From JBBSDP01 sp963754335 (lineage in GTDB: Bacteria; Planctomycetota; Phycisphaerae; Tepidisphaerales; Tepidisphaeraceae), in contig CAVWFQ010000010.1 of assembly GCA_963754335.1 (NCBI GenBank), positions 992,001 through 1,056,000 on the forward strand: a stretch of 64,000 nt of DNA. Direction: 5' to 3'. A program made the translations under genes and the position numbers. This document shows positions 9,235 to 18,747 of the stretch, in pieces; within the stretch, counting starts at the first letter, position 1; the number at the start of each line of letters is the position of its first letter. The notes under the pieces were generated by a model that was given only the letters and a program-made list of their open reading frames with translations, was not told the origin of the DNA and made no database searches.

Positions 9235-10473
9235 ATGATGCGGTCCCGAATTCAGCCCATTCGATTGCTGACTGCCGTTCCGATCTGTGACGGACACGAC
9301 AGCGCGATCACGACGATCAACGAAGAGCTGATTCGCCACGGCGTCGAGGTGATTTATCTGGGGTACCATCGATCCGCCCGCGATATCGCCCGGGCCGCTG
9401 TTCAGGAGGACGTGCGGGCGATCGGCATCTCAAGCTACAACGGCGGGCACGTCGAATTCTTTTCCGAAGTGGCGGACCACCTGCGTGCGTTTGGAGCGGG
9501 CGACGTCGGAATCTTTGGTGGCGGCGGAGGGACGATCACTCGCGAAGACGAGAAAGTGATGCGACGCCATGGCGTCGATCAAATTTTCTTTCCCGGCACG
9601 CCGCTAGCTGAGATGGTTTCCTTCGTGAATGAAAAATACGGGTCTCAGGCAGTGCAGCGCAAATCCGCTGCGAAGACGTTTGATCGTGGCCTGGCTCGAT
9701 TACTGACCGCCGCGGAGTCGGGAAAGAAAAAGGCAGAAGAATTGAAAGATACGATGTGTAGCACGGGCGTCCCGCCCCTGTCTTCCGGGCAAAAGCACGG
9801 GCGAGACGCCCTTGCCACATTGAACGCAACGCTGGCCGCCGGCACGGCGGTTGCTCGATCTCCGCGCGTCATCGGCATCACCGGACCCGGCGGTGCGGGA
9901 AAAACAACGTTGATCGACGAACTGATCCTGCGCTTTCGCCGATCGCGCCCGGATTCCCGCGTTGCAATCCTGTCGCACGACCCAAGCCTGTCGGGCCACG
10001 GCGCGCTCCTGGGGGATCGGGCGGCGATGATTCACGCCCAGTCGGATCGCGTCTTCATGCGCAGTCTGGCAACGCGCGGACGGGTCGGCGGCCTTGCGGG
10101 CGGCACCGAACGCTGCCTCGATCTGCTTCGGACCCTCGAATCCGGCGGATCTCCCGCGTTCGAAATGATCCTGATCGAGACTGTCGGCACCGGCCAGGAA
10201 GCGTCCCCATTCCCACGTAAAAGAGTGGATCGATCCGTGCTGGTCATGAGCCCGGATTACGGCGCGCATCTCCAGCTCCAGAAAATCGTGATGCTCGAAG
10301 AGGCGGACATCGTGATTGTGAATAAATCCGATTTGCCTGGCGCATCCACCGCATCCACGGAAATTCAGGCGCGCCTTGTTGGCAATGGCCGCGGGCAGAA
10401 GTTGATCGCGACAACTGCAAAGCGCCACCGGGATAAGGGAGTGGACGATTTGTTTGAAGCGTTGATGAGCTGA
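9235..10473 (+). CDS. B12-binding plus MeaB-type GTPase subunit of an IcmF-like acyl-CoA mutase
   Basis: 412 residues. An N-terminal B12-binding domain (about 10-135) has DGHDSA (His21 the likely cobalt ligand), SSYNGGHVEF and GGGGGT (95-100). After a linker comes a G3E GTPase domain (about 210-405) with P-loop GPGGAGKTT (217-225) and VNKSD. This equals the first half of IcmF, where cobalamin domain, GTPase chaperone and mutase are fused; here translation stops at 10473 and the catalytic part follows as its own gene. Residues 175-195 (STGVPPLSSGQKHGRDALAT) are encoded by a dispersed palindromic repeat inserted in frame in the linker. RBS is AAAAGAGG. Confidence 0.87.
   Translation: MMRSRIQPIRLLTAVPICDGHDSAITTINEELIRHGVEVIYLGYHRSARDIARAAVQEDVRAIGISSYNGGHVEFFSEVADHLRAFGAGDVGIFGGGGGTITREDEKVMRRHGVDQIFFPGTPLAEMVSFVNEKYGSQAVQRKSAAKTFDRGLARLLTAAESGKKKAEELKDTMCSTGVPPLSSGQKHGRDALATLNATLAAGTAVARSPRVIGITGPGGAGKTTLIDELILRFRRSRPDSRVAILSHDPSLSGHGALLGDRAAMIHAQSDRVFMRSLATRGRVGGLAGGTERCLDLLRTLESGGSPAFEMILIETVGTGQEASPFPRKRVDRSVLVMSPDYGAHLQLQKIVMLEEADIVIVNKSDLPGASTASTEIQARLVGNGRGQKLIATTAKRHRDKGVDDLFEALMS
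9757..9819. repeat. Palindromic repeat inserted in frame in a coding linker
   Basis: GGGCGTC and GACGCCC arms enclose a G/C-rich loop; GCACGGGCG occurs twice. The element is read through as 21 amino acids inside the mutase GTPase subunit. It is of the same CGGG/CCCG-rich repeat type as the intergenic copies. Confidence 0.75.
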
Positions 10474-10479
10474 AATTCC

Positions 10480-12239
10480 ATGGGCCTTCTCCGAAACATC
10501 TGCGATGCGGTGGCCGGCTTCAATCAATCGGTGGAGGAACGCGTTCAACAGGCGCGCTCGGATGCGGAAACCGGCGCAAGGATGACCGCACGATGGCGGG
10601 AAATCAGAGAGCGGATTTCGACGGTGACCACCCCCACCGGACTGAAAGTTCCGCGCCTGCGCTTCCCGTGCTCGATGAGCCCGGCCAAATCGCCCGGTAC
10701 CTCCATGGAGAGGGATTACCCGGCGAATTTCCGTTTGTCTCGGCGGCCTATCCCGAGATGTATCTGGAATCGGAAGGTGAAACCGGCGCGGCGATCTCGG
10801 AAGAGCCGATGCGCCTCTTCGCGGGGCTCGGCCTGGCCGAGGACACGAACCGGCGCTTTCATTATCTGCGGGCGCATCAGCGCAGCATGCGACTGAGCAC
10901 CGCATTCGACGGACCCACTCTGTATGGCCTGGACAGCGACGCCGACGGAGTCTTCGGAAAAATCGGCGAGGGGGGCGTCGCGATCGACACACTCGACGAC
11001 ATGCATCGGCTCTATGAAGGATTTCCGCTTGGCGATCCGCATTTTTCCGTTTCGATGACGATCAACGGCCCGGCGCCGATCATCCTCGCCATGTATGTGG
11101 CCGACGCGAGAAGACGATTCGGGGACGGAGTAGTTGAAAAGCTCCGCGGGACGGTTCAGGCGGACGTACTCAAGGAAATTCAGGCGCAAAATGAGATGAT
11201 CTTTCCGATCGAGCCCGCCCTGCGTTTCCTGGCCGACATGGCCGACTATACGACGCGAAACATGCCGCGATGGTATCCGATTTCCGTCAGCGGATATCAC
11301 ATCGCCGAAGCGGGCGCCACACCGATTCAACAGGCCGCCTACACACTTTCCAACGGATTTGCCTATATCGATCTCTTTCGCGAGCGCGGGATGGAAATTG
11401 CGCGTTTTGGCCCGCGGCTCTCATTTTTCCTGGATTGCGGGCTCGACCTGGAATATCTGGCGCTGGCCCGGGTCTGCCGAAAGATATGGGCGATCGGAAT
11501 GCGCGATGTCTTCGGCGCTCCCGACCGAGCCCAACTCTTCAAGCTTCACACTCAGACCAGCGGCCGATCACTGATCGCCGCCAACTACAAGAACAATCTG
11601 ACGCGCACCGCGATTGAATTGTTGCTGGCTTGTGCCAACTCGACCAATTCCTGCCACAGCAACAGCGCCGACGAGCCGTTCACGACGCCGGCCGAGGAAT
11701 ACGTGCATCTGGCTGCGGCTTCGCAGGCGATCGTTCTCGAGGAGACCGGGTTGTTCAAATACATGATGAACGCCCTCTCCGGCGCCCCCGGCATGAAAAT
11801 CGTCGAACGCGCGGTGGAAGAGGGAATTCTCGCCGAGTTTCTCGCAATAGACCGGCTCGGCGGAGTTTTGGCCGCCGTCGAACATCGCTATCAGCGCAGC
11901 CAGATCCAATCGGCGGCACATCGCTATGAGACACAGATCTCGTCCGGCGTCCGCCCGATCATCGGGCTCAATCGCTATCGCGACGAAAGCGAAACGTCTC
12001 CCGAAATCAACATCATCCGCACGCCACGGAAGAAGAAGCAGCTTCAGGTCGACCGTCTGCGCGCTTTCAAGCGCCGCCATGCAAAACGATCCGCCGCCGC
12101 CCTCGATCGCCTGTCTTGCACCGTGGAGAACGCTGGAAATGTCTTTGAGGAATTGATCCAAACCGTTGAGCATTGCTCGCTCGGGCAAATCACCGGACGG
12201 CTGCAAGAGCTGATCGGCACGTATCGGCCGATGGTGTAA
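10480..12239 (+). CDS. Acyl-CoA mutase catalytic subunit (IcmF/methylmalonyl-CoA mutase large-subunit family), frame-broken
   Basis: About 586 residues after correction. The start (MGLLRNICDAVAGFNQSVEE) corresponds to the helical linker of IcmF. It then reads TPTGLKVPRLRFP before one missing base at about 10655-10675 shifts the frame into VLDEPGQIARYLHGEGLPGE. The rest is a typical mutase TIM barrel: FAGLGLAEDTNRRFHYL, LSTAFDGPTLYG, KIGEGGVAIDTLDDM, SVSMTINGPAP, and YPISVSGYHIAEAGATPIQQ. The adenosylcobalamin radical carbon-skeleton rearrangement needs the B12 domain supplied by the preceding gene. Isobutyryl-CoA, methylmalonyl-CoA or another substrate cannot be chosen from sequence alone. 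Confidence 0.88.
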
Positions 12240-12262
12240 CCGGGCGTTCTATTTCCACGGAA

Positions 12263-12412
12263 TGGCCACAGAGAGCACTGAGGGCCACAGAGATCACAGA
12301 AATGCAGTTCGCTATTCCGGTATCTTTTAATCTCAAAGAATGAGGAAGACAGGACGCAGCGCGCGTGAGTTGGTCTCTGTGATCTCTGTGCCCCTCCCTG
12401 TTCTCTGTGGCC
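12263..12412. repeat. Palindromic repeat, CACAGAG family
   Basis: GGCCACAGAGAGCACTGAGG and CCACAGAGATCACAGA (12261-12301) are mirrored by GGTCTCTGTGATCTCTGTGC and CTCTGTGGCC (12373-12412). The arms enclose about 70 bases with no gene. It fills the gap between the mutase and the next gene. Confidence 0.75.
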
Positions 12413-12454
12413 ATTCTCCCGAAGTGGCGGAAGGAGCAGGAACGCGCTACGCTG

Positions 12455-13016
12455 ATGAACATGGATGAACCGCAAACCATCCCGCCGGAAGCTACCGAAC
12501 CGGCATATCAATGCCCCGAATGTTCAGAGTGGGTCGCCGCTCCGGCTGGATCCGCGTTGCCGGTGCTGGAATGCCCGGCGTGTCATGCGCAATTTTTCAT
12601 TTCTCCGTCGGGCGAATCAGAAGAGCCAGACGAGGAAGTTGCCGAGGCAGAGCGGGCGCGTATTGAAGGAAGACGAACTGAGTGCGCTCCGCATTCGTCA
12701 GCTATCGGCACTTCGGCGTGGGGCGTACCGGACCCGATCGTATTGGATTATCGCTGCTTGCGCGCTCTTCGTCGTCTCGATCAAGCTGGTGGCGATGACC
12801 ATCCGTCATGTTCGCCATTTTGGCTGGCAGCCCCGGCCCATCGGGTATCTCATTGCGATGGCCGCGGCGTTGATCGCCGCGGGACATTTCGTGGCGCGGA
12901 TCATCGAACTGAATCATGAGGTCAGCCAGTCGGCGTTGACGGAGCCGGACGAGGAGCCGGATTTTTCGACGCTCAGCGACGGCAGCCAGCAGTGGAAAAA
13001 TCTTGAGCAGATGTAG
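12455..13016 (+). CDS. Zinc-ribbon membrane protein of unknown function, frame-broken
   Basis: I do not recognise a named family. The N-terminus (MDEPQTIPPEATEPAYQCP) has a four-cysteine zinc ribbon, CPECS...CPACH, ending in an acidic stretch. After a +1 shift at about 12655-12670 the frame continues as VLKEDELSALRIRQLSALRR. Two membrane segments follow (about SYWIIAACALFVVSIKLV and IGYLIAMAAALIAAGHFVA) and a short tail. About 186 residues in all. The start is ATG 12455 or 12461. The two halves alone make little sense, which supports one gene with an indel. Confidence 0.6.
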
Positions 13017-13023
13017 CGACGCC

Positions 13024-13896
13024 TCACTCCCCTTCTGCGGGGACAAGATAGCTGTCGTTGATCCAGGACGGGCCGATGTTGCGCCCGAAGAATCCGTTGC
13101 TCTCGGGGGGCGGGCGCTGGCCGGGGGTGAGGGGAATAGGTGAGAGCGCGGTGAAAATATTATCCCTTCGGATTCCCTGGCCCACCCCACAATAGGGCGT
13201 GCTTTGAAACGCAACGTGACCGTCGGCGTAAAGCACGTTCTGGCCCGCCTTGCGGTGGTTGTTGGAATTGGCCTTGGCCAGATCGAAGGGTTGGGCGTCG
13301 AAGGAAGGACCGACGACGTCATCATTCTTGCCTGCTACGCCCGGGCTTTTGTCGGCCAGCAGCGCGAAATCGCTAGGCTGGGTATCGTTCTTTTTATATC
13401 CGGGAGCGCTGCTGAATGGGGAGGCGTAAGAATAGCTCAGATTGCCCCCGGAGGTAAAATTGGATCGCCGATCGGGAGTCACGCGCGAACCGGCGGTTCG
13501 CATCGGATCGACCGAGTCGGACGAACTGGGGCAGGTGAAACTCCCCGCCGATGCAAGTCCCGCTCGGACGAGCAGCCAAAGCGACGCGGTCACATCATTC
13601 GGCAAAACAGTCGTTCCTTTGACGAACGGATCGGTTGAATCCGCCCCGGTAAACGCGGTGTATCCGTTGGGATTGTGATCGGCGTCGTAAACCACGCTCG
13701 GATACATGTGGTCGTTGGCGCTGGCATAGTTTCGCAACCCTTGCATCAGCAACGCCAGATTGTTGGCGCAGCGTGCCCGTCGTTCCGTTTCGTGCACTTT
13801 CGAGAGATACGGAAGAAAAATCGCGATCAGAATCGCCAGGATGCCGACGACGACCAGAAGCTCAACGAGAGTAAAACCACGGCAACGTTTGATCAT
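13024..13896 (-). CDS. Type II secretion-like pseudopilin with prepilin N-terminal methylation signal
   Basis: 290 residues. It opens with the prepilin signal CRGFTLVELLVVVGILAILI. It then has the planctomycete H-X9-DG type body, including RCANNLALLMQGLRNYASAN and, near the end, VLYADGHVAFQS. The role is probably in a pseudopilus or surface fibre; planctomycetes carry many paralogues. Its ATG (13896-13894) overlaps the TGA of rlmN (ATGA), so the genes look translationally coupled. The longer frame upstream only reads rlmN in the wrong frame. Confidence 0.85.
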   Translation of the reverse strand: MIKRCRGFTLVELLVVVGILAILIAIFLPYLSKVHETERRARCANNLALLMQGLRNYASANDHMYPSVVYDADHNPNGYTAFTGADSTDPFVKGTTVLPNDVTASLWLLVRAGLASAGSFTCPSSSDSVDPMRTAGSRVTPDRRSNFTSGGNLSYSYASPFSSAPGYKKNDTQPSDFALLADKSPGVAGKNDDVVGPSFDAQPFDLAKANSNNHRKAGQNVLYADGHVAFQSTPYCGVGQGIRRDNIFTALSPIPLTPGQRPPPESNGFFGRNIGPSWINDSYLVPAEGE

Positions 13897-15043
13897 GGCT
13901 GCTCGGAAGGCTCCAGTGGAAGGGACTGCTTTCGCCGGAGCTGGCCGCAGGCCGCGTCGATGTCGCGCCGCGCGACTTGCGCACATGGGCATTGACGCCG
14001 GCCTGTCTGAGCGTTTCCTGAAAGCGCACGACATCGTCTGATTTTGGCCGGCCGTAAGGAAGGCCGTCCACTTCGTTGTACCGGATCAGGTTTACATTGG
14101 CCCGTAGGGTTCGGCATAGCTTGCTCAATTGCCTGGCATGCTCGAGGCGATCGTTCACGCCCGCCAGAAGAATATACTCGAGCGTCACTTCCCGGCCCGT
14201 CTGTTGAAAGTAAAACCGCGCCGCGTCGAGAATCTCCGCCAACGCGAAATGTTCCGCCCAGGGAATGAGTTCGCGGCGAAGCGCTTCAGTTGGCGCATGC
14301 AGGGAAATGGCCAGATTAATCGGCAATCCTTCGTCGGCAAGTTGTCGCATCCGCGACGGAATGCCGACTGTCGAAAGCGTGATTCGCCGGGCGCCCAGAT
14401 TGAAACATTCCGGATCGTGCAGGATGCGGATGGCCGTCATGACATTGGCATAATTCGCCAGCGGCTCGCCCATTCCCATCAAGACGATATTGGTGATCCG
14501 CTCGTTTTTCGGTTTGAGAATCACGTTAAGCTGGAAAACCTGTTCGACAATCTGCGCGGCGCTCAGGTTTGCCTTGAGGCCGTTGATCCCACTCGCGCAA
14601 AATTTGCAGCCGACGGGGCAACCCGCCTGAGAACTGACGCAGGCGGTGCGCCGATCGGCATCGGGAATCATCACGGTTTCCGCGGCAACCGCGCCATCCC
14701 AGGTTAACAATAGTTTTTGGGTTCCGTCGTCGCTGCGTTGATGAGCGGTGACCGACGCGCATTGGAAACGAACGCGATTGGCGAGAAATGTTCGGTCGAG
14801 CGCGGGAATATTGCTCATCTCATCGGGGTTCGTCAGAAGACGCTCGTAAACCCAGGAGCGGAGCTGCTTGCCGCGAAAACGCGGCCAGTTCCATTCGGCC
14901 AGGTGCTGATCAAAGGAGATCGGGCTCTGGCCGAAAAAAGAAATGGGCGTCGAATCGACCTGACCTTCGGGCATATGATGTGCTAGGTTGAGATCGCCGT
15001 CGCGCTGATTCGTCGCAGGTTGGATTGATTCCGCCATCGGCAT
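13893..15043 (-). CDS. rlmN: Dual-specificity RNA methyltransferase (radical SAM), frame-broken near the C-terminus
   Basis: Methylates A2503 of 23S rRNA and A37 of some tRNAs. About 383 residues after correction. The radical-SAM cluster motif CPVGCKFC is present. So are GMGEPLANYANVMTAIRIL, TLSTVGIPSRMRQLADEG, INLAISLHAPTEALR, and the C-terminal NLIRYNEVDG. The family ending RGxDIDAACGQL occurs only after a -1 shift at about 13968-13980 (one base missing after SRG); the corrected frame then ends in EPSEQP at 13893. The catalytic Cys of the C-terminal motif would be lost without correction, so a sequence error is likely. Confidence 0.93.
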
Positions 15044-15076
15044 ATGGCACGATAGCTCCAGTTTCAGGCACGTGCA

Positions 15077-15916
15077 ATGAAAGCACGCAAACGAGCCAAC
15101 TCGAATTCCTCACGCACCCTTCCGGGTCACGATGGCAGCAACGGCTCCGAGCGGCTTCGAAGCGAAAGTGGGCGGACGATGGATCGACCCGCCAACGGCC
15201 ATCGAATCGCTCCCGAGAAGACGCGAACGGGCCGACACGAGGGGGGCAATGGAGGTGCGACCATGATGCCCGGTGGCCACGTTCCCGCCGAAAATCCGCC
15301 GCGTCCGCCGATCGGAAACGTCGATCGATCCGATGAAAAGTTGCTGGAAGATTATCGCCACGGCGATAAGGCGGGCTTCTCAGCCTTGGTTTCCCGTTAC
15401 CAGCGTGAGTTGTATCACTTTCTGGTTCGGTTCCTGGGTAATCGCGCCAGCGCCGAAGATGTATTCCAGGAAACCTTTTTACAGGTCCACCAATCAGCCG
15501 AACAATTCGATACGCAGCGCCGCTTCCGTCCGTGGCTGTTTACGATCGCCGCCAACAAGGCGCGCGATCTGATCCGTTCGCAGTCGCGCTGCCCGACCAA
15601 TCCGCTCCAGGCGTCAATCAGTCCCGGCGATGAGGAAAGCGGCGAGTTCATCGACCTGATGCAATCGGTCGGTGAGCTCCCCAGCGACCCGATGGAAAAA
15701 CGCGAGCTTCAGGAGCAGGTCCACAACGCCGTCACGACAATGCCGGAACATCTGCGGGAAATTCTTCTGTTGAGTTATTTTCACCAGTTCCCGTATAAAC
15801 AAATCAGCGAAATACTGGATATTCCGCTGGGAACGGTGAAGTCCCGGCTGCATGCGGCGGTTGCTCACTTTGCCGATCGCTGGAGATTGGCGAACCAACG
15901 CCGACATGCATCGTAA
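15077..15916 (+). CDS. ECF-type RNA polymerase sigma factor
   Basis: 279 residues in the longest frame. Sigma region 2 is at about 95-160 (LVSRYQRELYHFLVRFLGNR, ASAEDVFQETFLQVHQS, FRPWLFTIAANKARDLIR). Region 4 is at about 215-265 (MPEHLREILLLSYFHQFPYK, QISEILDIPLGTVKSRLHAA). The first 60 residues are low-complexity and the true start may be ATG 15263 (MMPGGHVP). Six bases separate it from the next gene, a small protein that may be its regulator. Confidence 0.88.
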   Translation: MKARKRANSNSSRTLPGHDGSNGSERLRSESGRTMDRPANGHRIAPEKTRTGRHEGGNGGATMMPGGHVPAENPPRPPIGNVDRSDEKLLEDYRHGDKAGFSALVSRYQRELYHFLVRFLGNRASAEDVFQETFLQVHQSAEQFDTQRRFRPWLFTIAANKARDLIRSQSRCPTNPLQASISPGDEESGEFIDLMQSVGELPSDPMEKRELQEQVHNAVTTMPEHLREILLLSYFHQFPYKQISEILDIPLGTVKSRLHAAVAHFADRWRLANQRRHAS

Positions 15917-15921
15917 GTCTT

Positions 15922-16338
15922 GTGAAACATCCGCGAGTTCATGTCTGCCAGAGAACTTCACCTTTTCCTCTGGCGCGGATGGATCAGGGAATGGAGCGGT
16001 CCGCCGGCGCTGGTGCCGGCCACCAATCGTACGGGGACTATATGAGACTTCGTCAAGAAGACCGTAAAGCGGTCGATTTGTTGCTGGATCGCTCGTTGGT
16101 CGCCGCCAAGGGGAATGGACACGGAAACGGACCAGCAGTCTACGCAGGGACCGACGGCGCGATTCGCGAGCGCGTTGCCCAGGTCGAGCGGCTGCTGCAT
16201 GCGCTGGATACGTTGCCCGTCACCGAGCCGTCTCGCGATTTAACCGATCGTACGCTGGAGTTCATTGAGGATCCGGCTTCGCGACGACATCGCAATCTCC
16301 ATATTCCATCGGTGTCGTCGCAACTGCCGCATGCATAG
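15922..16338 (+). CDS. Small conserved-looking protein downstream of the sigma factor
   Basis: 138 residues in the longest frame; a later start (MDQGMERS at 15979 or MRLRQEDRK at 16042) is possible. No transmembrane segment and no zinc-binding HxxxCxxC anti-sigma motif is visible. The core (RLRQEDRKAVDLLLDRSLVA, ERVAQVERLLHALDTLPVTE) is predicted helical. Its position right behind an ECF sigma gene suggests a regulatory partner, but this is inference from context only. Confidence 0.55.
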   Translation: MKHPRVHVCQRTSPFPLARMDQGMERSAGAGAGHQSYGDYMRLRQEDRKAVDLLLDRSLVAAKGNGHGNGPAVYAGTDGAIRERVAQVERLLHALDTLPVTEPSRDLTDRTLEFIEDPASRRHRNLHIPSVSSQLPHA

Positions 16339-16376
16339 CGGCGCAAATGCGCCATCAAGAATTCCTGCGCACGGGG

Positions 16377-17590
16377 TCACCGTCCGTTTGGCGTGATCAA
16401 TTCCGCGATGTCAGCGCGCGTTAGCGCATCCAGCAAATCGTCAATCTGCCGATCGCTATGTTCGCTCGAGATCGTGATGCGCAACCGGCTTTGACCGCGC
16501 GGCACCGACGGCGGGCGCACCGCCGCCACGAGCATTCCCCGATCCAACAGGATTTTTGCCGCGTCGAGCGCCGATTGTTCCGGGCCCATGATCATGGGAA
16601 TGATCGGGGAATCTCCCGCGTCCACGGCGCAGCCGGCCCTGGCCATGGCTTCGCGAACTGCGCCGCGAGAGGGTTCGCAAACGTTCTCGCCGATCCTTCA
16701 CTTCACTTACGACCGCCACCGCAGCCTCCGCGATGGCCGCAACATGAGGGGGAACTGCCGTCGAAAAAATGAATGCCCGCCCGTGATTGACCAGGAAATC
16801 GCAGAAAGACCGTCCGGCGCACACCGCTCCTCCAATTGAGCCCATCGCCTTGGAAATCGTGACAATGCTGACGTCGATGCTCTCCTGAAGACCCAGCTCG
16901 GAAGCGAGGCCCGAACCGCTCGCGCCATAGACTCCCGTGGCGTGTGCCTCATCGAGAAGCATAAGAAAATCGAAACGGCGTTTGAGAGTGGCAAGTTCCG
17001 CGAGCGGAGCCGCGTCCCCGTCCATGCTGAAGATCGACTCGGTAATGACGACCTGAAGTTCCTCCTGCTCGGCCTCGGCGAGCAGCCGTTCGAGTTTTTC
17101 CAGATGATTGTGCGGAAAAACGCGGAAGGGCGCCGCTGCCGCGCACGGCGTCGATGAGCGATGCATGCGCCAGCTTGTCGATCAGAAAACGGATGCCCCC
17201 CGAATGCTCATTGCCGAGATACGCCAGCGCCTGAACGGCGGCATGATTGGCCTGGTACCCGCTGGGAAGAAGGACGGACGCCTCGGTTCCTTTCCACTGT
17301 GCCAGCGCCCTTTCCGCCGACGCGTGGGCGGGGCCGTACCCGCTGATCAGCGCGGCCGCTCCGCTTCCCGCGCCGAACTGCGCCAGCGCGCTGCGCCCCG
17401 CTTCGATGAGCCGCGGATCGTGGGTCAGTCCCAGATAATCGTTAGAGGCAAAATTGACGTAACGCTTCCCTTCCCACTCAATGTGGGTGGCATCAACGGC
17501 GGTGAAGACGCGCCGCTCTCGATAAAGGTGATTCGCCTGAAGCCGCTGGAGATCGTCAGAAAAAAGCTTCCCCCACCGGTCGCTGCTCAT
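16377..17590 (-). CDS. bioF: 8-amino-7-oxononanoate synthase-like aminotransferase, two frame breaks
   Basis: PLP-dependent alpha-oxoamine synthase, about 404 residues after correction. The pieces join as follows: N-terminus MSSDRWGKLFSDDLQRLQA with YVNFASNDYLGLTHDPRLIE; break at about 17120-17145; PFRVFPHNHLEKLERLL, ITESIFSMDGDAAPL, LLDEAHATGVYG and the PLP Lys in TISKAMGSIGG; break at about 16670-16700; then MARAGCAVDAGDSPIIPMIMG and the C-terminal domain. BioF condenses a pimeloyl thioester with alanine in biotin synthesis; glycine acetyltransferase (Kbl) is a close relative and cannot be excluded. The N-terminal 19 residues of the longer frame come from a CTCTCCC repeat. Confidence 0.82.
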
Positions 17591-17591
17591 A

Positions 17592-17628
17592 TTTCTCGCT
17601 CCCTCTCCGGGATTACCAGGCGAGGGAG
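17592..17628. repeat. Short copy of the CTCTCCC palindromic repeat
   Basis: TTCTCGCTCCCTCTCC and GGCGAGGGAGAAATCTC flank GGGATTACCA. It overlaps the region upstream of the bioF start. It is related to the longer copies at 39757 and 48008. Confidence 0.6.
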
Positions 17629-17673
17629 AAATCTCTTGGTTCGCCAATCAATCGCGCAACTCGCATCTCATTA

Positions 17674-18074
17674 CTACGCTTCGGCCGCCTGCTCGCTTTG
17701 GCCGGCGTTCCCCTCTTCCCGTTCGTTTTCATCTTCCTCGTCGTTCATGTCGGAAACATCCCCTGCCTCATCATCCACCGTTGCGCCGGTCAGGTCGCCG
17801 AGGCGCTGCTTCATCAGTCGACCCACCTTGAACTTGACGGTTCGCTTCTCAGGTACCGCAACGGGCTCGAGCGTCTTGGGATTCTGCGCCTCCGCGCTTT
17901 GCGGAGCTTGGTCTCAAAGACGCCAAAATCCCGAAACTCGAGGCGATTTCCCTTGCCCAGCTCGTTGACGATTTCGTCAAGGAATTGTTGAATCACCTTT
18001 TTAACCTGAACGCGCCGATGCCCTGCGCTCTCGGCGATTCGGTCAATCAATTCTTTCTTCGTGATCGTTGCCAT
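17674..18074 (-). CDS. HU-family DNA-binding protein with acidic tail, frame-broken
   Basis: Bacterial histone-like protein. MATITKKELIDRIAESAGHR, QVKKVIQQFLDEIVNELGKG and RLEFRDFGVFETKLRKAR are the classic HU body. At about 17895-17915 a one-base shift is needed to reach AQNPKTLEPVAVPEKRTVKF, the conserved beta-arm end. The corrected frame continues to TAG 17674 with an unusual tail rich in Asp and Glu (DDEAGDVSDMNDEEDENERE). The total is about 133 residues against about 90 for plain HU. It lies upstream of bioF on the same strand. Confidence 0.88.
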
Positions 18075-18240
18075 AACTTCCCTCGATTGGCGGATAACAC
18101 CCGATGGGAAACAGACTTACTAATATTGACCGTAACCATTGGGAATTTCAACCATTTATTTGAACCCCCTGGAAATGGGAGAAAGTCAGGCGACCGAGAT
18201 ACGCCGATGAATGGCCCCGACCTTGTCGATTTGAGCGGAA

Positions 18241-18580
18241 TTATCGGGAAACTGTACCCACTTTGGCGGTGACCGATTCGCGCTGATATCCGTCGCTGCC
18301 CCAGCCCCAGTCACCCTGCGAGTCGTCGCTGACGATTACGTAAGTTTCGCTGATCTGCTGGTCGTACCCAAAGAATGCAGATGGGCGTCGAGGCTCGCGC
18401 CAGGCCTTCCAGCGGATAAGGGGACTGAATCGGAGAGGGAAATACCAGAGCCGAAGCCACCGCCGGAGAATAATCGTCCGAGGAGGAATTGGCCGGCGGC
18501 TGGTGCCGCGCTTCCTGGGGATGTGTAGCCACACAACCGGTCAGCAAAAGACCCGCGATAATTAGAGCAGCCGATCGCAT
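18241..18580 (-). CDS. Small lipoprotein, frame-broken
   Basis: MRSAALIIAGLLLTGCVATH is a lipoprotein signal with lipobox LLTGC, so the protein should be membrane-anchored. The frame breaks at about 18385-18400 and continues in another frame as REPRRPSAFFGYDQQISETY to SVTAKVGTVSR at 18241. About 112 residues. No named domain is recognised. Confidence 0.6.
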
Positions 18581-18747
18581 AGTCCCGGACCTAAGTCAAA
18601 CCGAGTGCCAGTGCCGGTGTTCGCGATGAACTCCCAATCGTCGATGAATCGCCGGGGCCGTTTATTCCGAATGTTTCCCCTGTTGAACACCGCGTGATGA
18701 TTCCGCGTGCAACGCACCCGTCAAAAATACCACGGCGGCGATCGATC

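Noticed and set aside
10640..10680. Programmed frameshift in the mutase gene
   Set aside because: No slippery heptamer and no conserved stimulator is visible, and many other genes in the window carry similar one-base breaks.
9700..10992. 430-codon open frame on the minus strand
   Set aside because: Antisense of the mutase genes, no recognisable motif.
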